From Desulfuromonadaceae bacterium GWC2_58_13 (GTDB lineage Bacteria > Desulfobacterota > Desulfuromonadia > Desulfuromonadales > Trichloromonadaceae), in contig MHXM01000154.1 of NCBI GenBank assembly GCA_001825565.1, positions 1-13,410 on the forward strand: DNA of 13,410 bases. Direction: 5' to 3'. The stretch's first letter is position 1, and each line of letters starts with the position of its first letter. A model generated the notes under the pieces. That model made no database searches. It worked only from the letters and a program-made list of their open reading frames with translations, and was not told where the DNA came from. Positions 1 through 6,922 of the stretch are shown here, piece after piece. The translations under genes and the position numbers were made by a program.

Positions 1-114
1 CATGAAAAACTCTCTTACTTCGACCATCACCCTGCTCATCGCTTCGGCCTCCCCGGCCATGAAAAACTCTCTTACTTCGACCATCACCCTGCTCATCGCT
101 TCGGCCTCCCCGGC
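1..114 (+). repeat. Exact 57-bp tandem direct repeat, two units
   Basis: Bases 1-57 and 58-114 are identical. Each unit contains an ATG (at 2 and 59) and codes for the same 19 residues of a signal peptide; 57 is a multiple of three, so the frame is kept. The left limit of the repeat cannot be seen because the window starts there, so further copies upstream are possible. Confidence 0.97.
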
Positions 115-286
115 ATTTGCTGCCAACGGCTCCAGCAGCGCCGGCATCGGCATCATAACCATCCTCTTCCTCGGCTTCTTCGGTCTGATCGTGGCCACCC
201 AGGTACTTCCCGGCCTCTTCCTCTTCTTCACCGGGACCAAAAGCCTGTTCGGCAAACGCAATAACGAGATCGCCTCAAAACGTTGA
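2..286 (+). CDS. Small signal-peptide plus single-span membrane protein, paralog 1, with duplicated leader
   Basis: I do not recognise the family; function is unknown. As read, the protein is 94 residues: a 19-residue leader (MKNSLTSTITLLIASASPA) occurs twice in a row, followed by FAANG, a short Ser/Gly-rich stretch and one membrane span with the motif GFFGLIVATQVLPGL, then a basic tail. The second leader alone gives a normal Sec signal peptide with an AFA cleavage site and a 75-residue protein, the length of its two neighbours. The second ATG at 59 has no Shine-Dalgarno ahead of it (the preceding bases are C-rich), whereas anything before position 1 is outside the window. I therefore give the outer start, although the ancestral gene must be the single-leader form. 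It is the first of three tandem paralogs on this strand. The duplication could be real or an artefact of the sequence end. Confidence 0.65.
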   Translation: MKNSLTSTITLLIASASPAMKNSLTSTITLLIASASPAFAANGSSSAGIGIITILFLGFFGLIVATQVLPGLFLFFTGTKSLFGKRNNEIASKR

Positions 287-355
287 ACTGGGATAAATGA
301 ACTCGTCAAAATGATTAACCAACCCATTTTTCCATATAACCCATAGGAGGACATT

Positions 356-589
356 ATGAAAACCACCTCTAAAATCGCCGCCGCCACCGCCACCCTGATG
401 ACCCTTGCCACCTCCGCTTTCGCCAGCGGCGGCCGGGTTGACAACAGCGGGATCGTGGTTTGGATCTTCCTCGGCTTCTGCGGCATGATTGTCGCCGCCC
501 AGCTGATTCCCGCCCTGTTGGTGATGTTCGGCCTTGTTAAAGGCGTGATGGCTCCGCGGGAAGAAGCTGCCCACAAATCGAGCAAGTAA
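356..589 (+). CDS. Small signal-peptide plus single-span membrane protein, paralog 2
   Basis: A 77-residue protein of unknown function. Residues 1-23 form a Sec signal peptide ending ATSAFA, with cleavage expected before SGG. A short polar segment (about residues 24-31) is followed by one membrane span at about 32-58 with the motif GFCGMIVAAQLIPALL, then a short charged tail. The predicted mature form has its N-terminus outside the inner membrane and its tail inside. The start has a strong ribosome binding site, AGGAGG at 345-350, five bases before ATG. It is paralogous to the genes on both sides, sharing the pattern GFxGxIVAxQxxPxL; like paralog 3 but unlike paralog 1 it has Cys in the GFCG motif. 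No terminator separates it from paralog 3, so the two are probably cotranscribed. Confidence 0.8.
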   Translation: MKTTSKIAAATATLMTLATSAFASGGRVDNSGIVVWIFLGFCGMIVAAQLIPALLVMFGLVKGVMAPREEAAHKSSK

Positions 590-639
590 CCTTAGAACAC
601 CTGACGCAGCGACCACAAAAACCTATAAAGGAGGACACC

Positions 640-870
640 ATGAACGCGATCGCCCGAACCAGCACACTCTTCACCGGACTCATGACCCTGGCCACCAGCG
701 CCTTTGCCGCCGGCTCGTCGACCCAGGGCAGCGGAATCCTGGTATGGCTCTTCCTCGGTTTCTGTGGCCTGATCGTCGCCACCCAGCTGGTTCCCGCCCT
801 GATGATGCTGACCGGCATCGTCCGCGGCGTGACCTCGAACAGCGAAGCGGGACAGCAGACCGGCAAATAA
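640..870 (+). CDS. Small signal-peptide plus single-span membrane protein, paralog 3
   Basis: A 76-residue protein of unknown function, the closest relative of paralog 2. The Sec signal peptide ends ATSAFA, with cleavage expected before AGS. The mature part is a Ser/Thr/Gly-rich segment, one membrane span with GFCGLIVATQLVPALMM, and a short polar tail (residues about 60-76) that differs between the three copies. The start is fixed by AAAGGAGG at 627-634, five bases ahead of ATG. An intrinsic terminator begins 27 bases after the stop codon, so this is the last gene of the cluster. Conservation of the span with divergence of the tail suggests that the membrane helix is the functional or partner-binding part; that is inference. 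Confidence 0.8.
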   Translation: MNAIARTSTLFTGLMTLATSAFAAGSSTQGSGILVWLFLGFCGLIVATQLVPALMMLTGIVRGVTSNSEAGQQTGK

Positions 871-897
871 ATTTCAACTTTTAAAATAATCATCCAG

Positions 898-930
898 GGG
901 CTGTTCCAAGAGGAGCAGCCCTTTTTATTT
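898..930 (+). terminator. Intrinsic terminator of the small-membrane-protein cluster
   Basis: A 10-bp stem (898-907 GGGCTGTTCC with 912-921 GGAGCAGCCC, one G-U pair) closes a four-base loop AAGA and is followed directly by TTTTTATTT at 922-930. It is a textbook Rho-independent terminator for plus-strand transcription. Confidence 0.93.
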
Positions 931-1083
931 GGGCTGTCTTTGCAGGACGCTCTCCGTTCTCCAGGTTGGATCGGTAACCGGTCGGATCATCTTTTTACCA
1001 GTTGGGTCACGCGGCAGGAAACTTGCGGATGCATTAAGGCTTCATGGGGGTTCTGGTCGCTGGTTGCGAAAGATAGCTTCCAG

Positions 1084-1125
1084 AAACGCAAAAAGGACGG
1101 CCAACCGGCCGTCCTTTTTGCGTTT
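1084..1125 (-). terminator. Terminator of the tol-pal operon, symmetric and possibly bidirectional
   Basis: A perfect 19-bp inverted repeat (arms 1084-1102 and 1107-1125) surrounds the four-base loop AACC. The core is a GC-rich GGACGGCC/GGCCGTCC stem flanked by A5 and T5 runs, so either strand gives a strong hairpin followed by T residues. It lies 14 bases past the cpoB stop codon on the minus strand. It would also stop any plus-strand read-through from the terminator at 898-930. The bases from 931 to 1083 hold no gene I can support. Confidence 0.9.
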
Positions 1126-1139
1126 TATCCAGAGATGGT

Positions 1140-1937
1140 TCAGCCTTTGAGTTCGGCCAGCTTGGCTTTTGCCTTGCCTGCTTCCTCGGACTGGGGATAG
1201 CTTTCCTGGACTTTCTGCAGAAGGATCTTGGCATTCTGGATATCGCCAAGGGCATGAAAGGAAAGCCCCTGCTTGAGTAAGGCGGCGGCGGCCTTGGGGT
1301 GCGACGGATGTTTTTGGATTACGTCCTGAAACTGCAGGATGGCATTTTCATAACTCTTCTCGCCATAATAGGCCTCGCCGATCCAGTACATGGCATTAAC
1401 GGCCAGTGGATTTTGAGGGTTGTTCTGCAGAAAAATCTCTAGATTTTTGCGTGCACCAGCGTAATCGCCGCTTTTCTGAATTTTTTCCAGCGCCGTTTCG
1501 TAAAGGCTCTCCGGAGTTGTTTGCGCTGTGGGCAGGACTGTGGCCGCGGTGCGATTCTCTTCAAGTTTGAGGATTCGGTCCTCGAGAGAGGTGAGCTTGA
1601 GGCCGAGATCGTCGCGCATCAGGCCCATGTCCGAGCGCAACTCTTCTCGGTCGCGGGATTGGTCCTCGAAGCGCCCGTTGAAGGACTGAATATCGACTTT
1701 TAGGGAATCGAGATTCACTTGCTGGTCGGCTTGCGTGCGGCTGAGGATATCCAGGCGTTGCTCAAGCTCTCCAGCCAGGTTTTTGCCTTGCGCCGCAAGA
1801 CTTAATTCAGCATTGGCCAAGCGCTTTTTCATTTGTTCAAGATCCCGTTCCATGCGCAGTTCGCGTTGGGTCGGGATGCATCCGGAAACGATCGCCAGAA
1901 GGACTAGCAGCAGAGAGAATTTGATCCAACCGTTCAT
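1140..1937 (-). CDS. cpoB: Tol-Pal system TPR protein CpoB (YbgF), lipoprotein form
   Basis: CpoB/YbgF is the last gene of tol-pal operons; in E. coli it binds TolA and couples outer-membrane constriction to peptidoglycan synthesis by PBP1B. This 265-residue protein has a hydrophobic leader with lipobox IVSGC (Cys20), a coiled-coil region rich in charged heptads at about residues 30-125 (the trimerisation region of the family), a short Thr/Pro linker, and three tetratricopeptide repeats at about 143-262, including YWIGEAYYGEKSYENAILQF. The E. coli protein is soluble and periplasmic. Here Ile follows Cys20, so an outer-membrane lipoprotein is expected. The start has AAGGA about nine bases upstream. 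It follows pal by 68 bases and is followed by a strong terminator. Family assignment is firm; the PBP link is carried over from E. coli. Confidence 0.93.
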   Translation of the reverse strand: MNGWIKFSLLLVLLAIVSGCIPTQRELRMERDLEQMKKRLANAELSLAAQGKNLAGELEQRLDILSRTQADQQVNLDSLKVDIQSFNGRFEDQSRDREELRSDMGLMRDDLGLKLTSLEDRILKLEENRTAATVLPTAQTTPESLYETALEKIQKSGDYAGARKNLEIFLQNNPQNPLAVNAMYWIGEAYYGEKSYENAILQFQDVIQKHPSHPKAAAALLKQGLSFHALGDIQNAKILLQKVQESYPQSEEAGKAKAKLAELKG

Positions 1938-1960
1938 GGTTCAGAGTCCTTTGTCAACAA

Positions 1961-1987
1961 CGAAGGCCGCGCTTTGGCACGGCCTCG
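1961..1987 (-). other. Hairpin between pal and cpoB
   Basis: Arms 1961-1972 and 1977-1987 pair as a GC-rich stem of about 11 bp with one bulged base and a G-U pair, around a four-base loop. On the minus strand it is followed by TTCGTTG rather than a T-run, so it is not a standard terminator. It could act as a partial attenuator or mRNA-stability element that lowers CpoB relative to Pal. Confidence 0.5.
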
Positions 1988-2005
1988 AAGCTGAAACGAT
2001 GGTGC

Positions 2006-2566
2006 TTAACGTGCGTCTTTAAATTCGGCCCGGCGGTTTTGGGACCAGGCGCTTTCCGAGCGGCCCGGATCGAGCGGCATTTCCTCGCCATATGAGATGA
2101 TGGTCAGACGATCGGAGTCAACTCCGAGGGAAACCATGTAGTTTTTGGTGGCGCTGGCGCGGCGCTCACCCAGGGCCAGGTTATATTCGTCGGAACCGCG
2201 CTCGTCGCAGTGCCCTTCGATGCGAACCCGGAGTCCGGTATTGGCCTTCATGTACTCGGCGTTTTTGGCCAGGATATCGCGGGCCTCGGGAGTCAGGGTG
2301 AACTGGTCGAATTCGAAGAAAATGCGGTTCAGGCCAGCCACGGTGCCGTCACCCATGGTTCCCATGCCGTAGCCCGAACCGTCGCCGGTGGCCTGATCGG
2401 ACATCGAACCGTTGCCGTAGCCGGCAACATCTTCGGACGGCATGGTTGAGACAACGGGCTCTCCCGATGGATCAACGACGACGGAAGCCGGTTTCTTGGC
2501 GCATCCGCACATCACGGCGGCCACCAGGGTAACGGACAGTATTATGCGCAGGGTGTGCTTTTTCAT
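2006..2566 (-). CDS. pal: Peptidoglycan-associated lipoprotein Pal
   Basis: Pal is an outer-membrane lipoprotein whose OmpA-like domain binds meso-diaminopimelate in peptidoglycan, or TolB in a competing complex. The 186-residue protein starts MKKHTLR and has a lipobox MCGC, with Cys22 as the lipidated residue, then a Gly/Ser/Met-rich linker (about 40-75). The OmpA-C domain follows with FFEFDQFTLTPEA, the EGHCDERGSDEYNLALGERRA signature and a C-terminal NRRAEF. I chose the ATG at 2566 because AAAGGAG lies nine bases upstream and the signal peptide begins there. An in-frame ATG 17 codons earlier has no leader logic. Met and Cys at -3 and -2 of the lipobox are unusual. It follows tolB by 115 bases, which hold a probable promoter of its own. 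Confidence 0.95.
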   Translation of the reverse strand: MKKHTLRIILSVTLVAAVMCGCAKKPASVVVDPSGEPVVSTMPSEDVAGYGNGSMSDQATGDGSGYGMGTMGDGTVAGLNRIFFEFDQFTLTPEARDILAKNAEYMKANTGLRVRIEGHCDERGSDEYNLALGERRASATKNYMVSLGVDSDRLTIISYGEEMPLDPGRSESAWSQNRRAEFKDAR

Positions 2567-2648
2567 AATTTCGAGCTCCTTTAATGCTGATACAGACATT
2601 GATAAGAAAGAACCCACAAATTTCCTCAGGCCATTGAAAAGCAGGCTA

Positions 2649-2676
2649 ATTATACAGAAATCGATTTAAAAAACAA
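2649..2676 (-). promoter_or_regulatory. Probable internal sigma-70 promoter for pal-cpoB
   Basis: On the minus strand, TTGTTT (2671-2676) and a perfect TATAAT (2649-2654) are 16 bases apart, just after the tolB stop codon and about 83 bases before the pal start. The -35 element is weak (three of six) but the surroundings are AT-rich. A separate promoter would allow the abundant lipoprotein Pal to be made above the level of TolQRAB. Confidence 0.6.
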
Positions 2677-2681
2677 TCCCT

Positions 2682-3983
2682 TTACCATTCGTTCGACCAG
2701 GCCGGGTGGCTGCAGTCTCCACCCGCCGGCGAAACGCGCCGGCTGCCGCTGCCATCGGCTCGCATGATGTAAATGCCTCGTTTACCGTCTTCATCCGACG
2801 AATACACCAGGAACCGGCTGTCGTGACTCCAGCGGGCGTGTTCTTTGTTGCCGGGGCCGAAAGTCAGCCGGCGTTCGTCGCTGCCGTCGGGGTTGATGGT
2901 GAAAATGTCGAAACGCCCCCCTTCGAGGCGGCTGAAGGCGATGCGGTCGCCCTTGGGATTCCAGGCCGGAGTCGCATTGTATTTGCCGTCCTTGGTTAAG
3001 CGGCGGACCTGTCCGGTGACCACATCGAGAATGAAGATATGCGGATTGCCCTGGCGGTCGGAGACGAAAGCAATCTGGTCGCCGTTGGGGTTCCAGGTCG
3101 GATCGACATCGATGCCCCAGGCATCGGTCAGGCGCTTGTGGATGGTTCCGCCGGTACCGATCAAGTAGAGTTCGGAGTTACCGTCCCTGGACAACGTGAG
3201 GGCGATTTCCTGGCCGTCCGGGCGATAGCGGGCGGCGATGTTGAGGCCCTTCTGGGCCGAGACCTTGGCTTCCCGGCCCGAGTAGGTCTCTTTGCGGTAG
3301 ATGTCGGGGTTGGAGGCTTTGTACGAGGTGAAGATAAGTTCTTTGCCGCGAGGCGAGAAGTCGGGATTGAGAACGATGGAACGGTGGTCGGTGATGCGCA
3401 CCGGATTGTGGCCGTCGACCTCCATCAGGTAGAGTTCCTTGTGGCCGGTACGGTTGGAGATGTACGCGATGCGGGTGTTGAACGGGCCAGCTTCGCCGGT
3501 CATGCTTTTGAGGATCTGGTCGGAGAAAGTATGCCCCATGCGCCGCAGGTCGGACACCTTGCCAATGTAGCGGCGGCCGGCGAGCTGGCGACGGCCAACC
3601 ACGTCATAGAGACGGGCTTCCAGGGTCAGCTGGTCGCCCTGAACCGCATATCCCCCTTTGATCAGGGCGTCGGCCCGCAGCAGACGCCATTGGCCGAAGT
3701 CGACTTCAACGCTCGAAAGGCCGAGCCTGTTGGCGTCGCCAAGAAACGATTCGGGGTCGACCAGGGTGAACAACCCCGACAGGTCGAGGTCCGCTTCGAG
3801 CACCTGGTTGAGGTCCTCCGCCAGTTGCGGCCTGACTACGCCGTCAAGGGGAAGGAAGCGGGTCAGGGCCAGCGGAATGGCCTGCTGGCCGGGGGCGCTG
3901 ATTTCGATCTGGGCAAAGGCTGGACTCGTCCAGATGCCGGCGAGGGTAACAACTGCGGTGATCAGACGGGACAAAGTTTTCAT
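2682..3983 (-). CDS. tolB: Tol-Pal system periplasmic protein TolB
   Basis: TolB is the periplasmic adaptor that binds Pal through its beta-propeller and TolA through its N-terminus. The 433-residue protein has a Sec signal peptide (about 1-24, ending SPAFA before QIE), a TolB N-terminal alpha/beta domain (about 25-160, with LEADLDLSGLF and GRRYIGKVSDLRRMGH), then a six-bladed propeller of PD40/WD40-like repeats. The repeats show as RIAYISNRTGHKELYLMEVDG, FSPRGKELIFTS, WNPNGDQIAFVSDRQGNPHI, WNPKGDRIAFS and SSDEDGKRGIYIMRADGSG. Length is typical of the family. The start overlaps the tolA stop as ATGA, and AAGGA lies nine bases upstream inside tolA, so translation is probably coupled. Nothing is missing. 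Confidence 0.96.
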   Translation of the reverse strand: MKTLSRLITAVVTLAGIWTSPAFAQIEISAPGQQAIPLALTRFLPLDGVVRPQLAEDLNQVLEADLDLSGLFTLVDPESFLGDANRLGLSSVEVDFGQWRLLRADALIKGGYAVQGDQLTLEARLYDVVGRRQLAGRRYIGKVSDLRRMGHTFSDQILKSMTGEAGPFNTRIAYISNRTGHKELYLMEVDGHNPVRITDHRSIVLNPDFSPRGKELIFTSYKASNPDIYRKETYSGREAKVSAQKGLNIAARYRPDGQEIALTLSRDGNSELYLIGTGGTIHKRLTDAWGIDVDPTWNPNGDQIAFVSDRQGNPHIFILDVVTGQVRRLTKDGKYNATPAWNPKGDRIAFSRLEGGRFDIFTINPDGSDERRLTFGPGNKEHARWSHDSRFLVYSSDEDGKRGIYIMRADGSGSRRVSPAGGDCSHPAWSNEW

Positions 3984-4855
3984 TTAAGCAATTCCTTTAG
4001 GTTGAACACGACATCTTTTTTCATTCCGGCAAGGGTCGGTTCAGGATAGTCTTTTAGTTGTAAAATGGCACGGCTGACCGAATCGTCAAAGTGGGAATCA
4101 CCCGATTTTTCGGTGAATTTGTACGAAAGAAGCTGGCCCTTGGCATCAAATATCAGTTGCACTTCCGCCGCCAGATCGGTGCGCCCCAGTTGGTATTGGG
4201 AAAGCCGCCAAGCCTGTTTCAGAAACTCGTGCAGCCAGGCATCGCTGGAAACCCCCGCCTCGGTTCCCTTGCCGTCGAGCATGCCGACCGGGGCGTTGCC
4301 GGCGGCGTTGCGGGTATCCTTGCTGGACATGGCGGCGAGTTTGTCCTTGAGGTCTTGCATTTCTTTTTGATTTTTTAACTTATCAAGGGCGCTGGAAAGA
4401 CTCTGCTCGTCTTTTTTGGTCACCTTCGGCTTGGACTCCGCCTTGGGGGTCGGCTTGGGGGTCGGCTTGGGGGTCGGCTTGGCTTTGGGTTTCGGCTCCG
4501 CTTTAGTGGTTGGTTTGGGGGTCGGTTTTGGTTGGGGTTTGGTTTCCGGCTTGGGCGGCAGTTTGACCGCGTCCGGTTTCGGTTCCGGTTTGGCTGCCGG
4601 CGGTTCCGGTTTCTTGGCTTCTTTGGGCGGCTGGGGCCGGGCGTCGGGGCGGCCGGCCTGGGGATCCTTGACCGGCAGGTTAACCAGATCGACGACATAA
4701 ACCGGCTTGGGTGGTGTGGCCATGCGGGGAATGAGAACCCCTGAGACGAGGCCGAGAACTGCCAGGTGAACGACGAAAGACACAGCGATCATGCGTCCCA
4801 GTCCCGGTTCGGGGCTGGCCTGGATGTCCTGCCGTATGTGTGGATTCGGGTGCAT
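3980..4855 (-). CDS. tolA: Tol-Pal system protein TolA, TonB-like C-terminal domain
   Basis: TolA links the TolQR motor to TolB-Pal across the periplasm. The 291-residue protein has a short cytoplasmic N-terminus, one membrane span at about residues 22-43 (MIAVSFVVHLAVLGLVSGV), and a long Pro/Lys-rich region at about 60-150 with TPKP-type repeats. A short charged helix follows at about 150-180, then a TolA/TonB C-terminal domain at about 205-291 (AEVQLIFDAKGQLLSYKF, FDDSVSRAILQ). E. coli TolA is longer and has an Ala/Lys-rich helix; here the spacer is Pro-rich as in TonB, so the TolA call rests mainly on position between tolR and tolB. The ribosome binding site is weak at both the chosen ATG and an internal ATG (Met22); I keep the outer start because it leaves a cytoplasmic tail before the span. 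Confidence 0.9.
   Translation of the reverse strand: MHPNPHIRQDIQASPEPGLGRMIAVSFVVHLAVLGLVSGVLIPRMATPPKPVYVVDLVNLPVKDPQAGRPDARPQPPKEAKKPEPPAAKPEPKPDAVKLPPKPETKPQPKPTPKPTTKAEPKPKAKPTPKPTPKPTPKAESKPKVTKKDEQSLSSALDKLKNQKEMQDLKDKLAAMSSKDTRNAAGNAPVGMLDGKGTEAGVSSDAWLHEFLKQAWRLSQYQLGRTDLAAEVQLIFDAKGQLLSYKFTEKSGDSHFDDSVSRAILQLKDYPEPTLAGMKKDVVFNLKELLK
4443..4478 (-). repeat. 12-bp tandem repeat inside tolA
   Basis: Three exact copies of TTGGGGGTCGGC (plus-strand reading) follow each other at 4443-4454, 4455-4466 and 4467-4478. They encode successive PTPK-type units of the TolA Pro/Lys spacer, with degenerate copies on both sides. Such repeats are prone to slippage and may vary in copy number between strains. 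Confidence 0.93.
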
Positions 4856-4894
4856 AAAGAAAGACAGCCAGCCGGATAAACTTCCGGCGGAGGG

Positions 4895-5994
<1,100 letters not shown>

Positions 5995-6038
5995 GATATG
6001 CCTCCCTTGAAAAGGGGTTAGGGGTGATAACGTCGGCG

Positions 6039-6067
6039 ATTATCGTGCAAGCGCCTGAGCAAGTCAA
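6039..6067 (-). promoter_or_regulatory. Sigma-70 promoter of the tolQRAB-pal-cpoB operon
   Basis: On the minus strand, TTGACT (6062-6067) and GATAAT (6039-6044) are separated by exactly 17 bases; each matches five of six consensus bases. Transcription would start near 6031, giving a leader of about 36 bases that holds the GGGAGG ribosome binding site of tolQ. It lies within the 88-base gap between the HD-domain gene and tolQ. Confidence 0.8.
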
Positions 6068-6082
6068 TGGGCATTCGAAAAC

Positions 6083-6691
6083 TCATTCGGGGGTTTGAAC
6101 GTCTTCGTGGGCGATTCCCAGGAGCGCCTGACGGTAAAAATCGACCTGCCGAAGCTTTTCCGGGTTGGCTCCGGCGGCGAGTGCGTCGATTTTCATCAGG
6201 TCGAGAAGCAGGGCAAATCGGGGGTCCTCGATGAAGCGCCATTGCCGGTGGCTGAGCTTGGCCTGATCGGCCACCTGCCAGCTGAGCGCGAACATGTGGT
6301 GGCGGATCAGCCAGAGGATGTCGGCTTGATCTTCCGTGGCCACCCCCAACCGGTTCAGTACCGCGGACGCCAGTTCGGCCCCTGCCCGATCATGGCCGAA
6401 AGCACGGATACGGCCGTCGATTTCCCGGGTTGTGACGGCTTTGCCAATGTCGTGAAGCAACGCTCCCCAGGCCAGACGCCGGTCGGGGTTGGCGGGAAGA
6501 TGACGGATCGCCAGCAGGGTGTGCGTCAGCACGTCACCTTCCGGGTGGTAAACAGGGGGCTGGGGGACCCCGTCAAGCCGGTAGAGTTCCGGCAGCATCC
6601 GCCGCAGGGCCGGATCCCGCCAAAAACGCCGCTCGCGTTCTTCACCCTCGGGCAGAAGAAAAATCCGTTCTATATACTCGAGGTCGGTCAA
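6083..6691 (-). CDS. Stand-alone HD-domain hydrolase, related to the tRNA nucleotidyltransferase HD region
   Basis: A 202-residue metal-dependent HD-superfamily protein. Likely metal ligands are His49 and His57 (VYHPEGDVLTH), His80-Asp81 (LLHDIGK), His100 (FGHDRAGA) and His131-His132 (IRHHMF). The YHPEGD...TH and HDIGK...GH pattern is that of the C-terminal HD region of bacterial CCA-adding/poly(A) polymerase-family enzymes. The N-terminal nucleotidyltransferase domain is absent and there is no room for it upstream. HD proteins of this kind hydrolyse phosphate esters; the substrate here is unknown. The start is TTG at 6689-6691, chosen because GGAGGAG lies immediately upstream and no ATG fits. 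It runs in the tol direction, but tolQ has its own promoter in the gap. The HD class is firm; the function is not. Confidence 0.85.
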   Translation of the reverse strand: MTDLEYIERIFLLPEGEERERRFWRDPALRRMLPELYRLDGVPQPPVYHPEGDVLTHTLLAIRHLPANPDRRLAWGALLHDIGKAVTTREIDGRIRAFGHDRAGAELASAVLNRLGVATEDQADILWLIRHHMFALSWQVADQAKLSHRQWRFIEDPRFALLLDLMKIDALAAGANPEKLRQVDFYRQALLGIAHEDVQTPE

Positions 6692-6723
6692 TGCTCCTCC
6701 AAAACAGCTGAGTGCCTATAGTT

Positions 6724-6849
6724 GATGGCGTCGCAAAAACTCGCCAACTGCTGCGTTGCTGCAATCCTCTCGCGGCTTCGACGTATGTAAGTACGCCTCA
6801 TTGCTCGATAATTGCGCGCCTTGCCTTTGGCGTTTTTTGCTTAGCCATC
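6724..6849. repeat. Palindromic intergenic repeat element with terminal inverted repeats
   Basis: A 126-bp non-coding segment whose ends are inverted copies: the left end is GATGGCGTCGCAAAAACTCG and the right end, read on the other strand, is GATGGCTAAGCAAAAAACGC. Mixed pairing continues inward, with a small CGTA/TACG stem at the centre (about 6782-6794). There is no credible reading frame. In design it resembles the REP- or MITE-like elements scattered between genes in many Geobacter/Desulfuromonas-type genomes; that likeness is from memory. It fills most of the 231-base gap between the DUF2064 gene and the HD-domain gene. Confidence 0.65.
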
Positions 6850-6850
6850 T

Positions 6851-6881
6851 ACTTTGATGCTTTTTGCAAAAGCATCAAAGT
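6851..6881. repeat. Perfect 14-bp inverted repeat next to the palindromic element
   Basis: Arms 6851-6864 (ACTTTGATGCTTTT) and 6868-6881 are exact reverse complements around the three-base spacer TGC. It lies one base from the palindromic element and 42 bases past the stop codon of the DUF2064 gene. It can form a hairpin on both strands. It may end minus-strand transcription from the folE2 side, although no T-run follows the stem, or it may be part of the same repeat family. Confidence 0.75.
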
Positions 6882-6922
6882 TTATACCCCTGTTTCCCGA
6901 ACCAACGCAAGCCGGAGGTGGC

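Noticed and set aside
335..340. TATAAC as a -10 element for the second small gene
   Set aside because: No -35 at proper spacing, and transcription would begin inside or just before the ribosome binding site.
929..1200. Two overlapping short plus-strand frames after the first terminator
   Set aside because: They run through the 19-bp terminator hairpin and into cpoB on the other strand, with no ribosome binding site.
3039..4049. A 336-codon open frame on the plus strand
   Set aside because: It is antisense to tolB and runs into tolA, without a recognisable domain or start signal.
6724..6849. Insertion sequence remnant
   Set aside because: No transposase fragment in any frame and no clear target-site duplication; a short non-coding palindromic repeat fits better.
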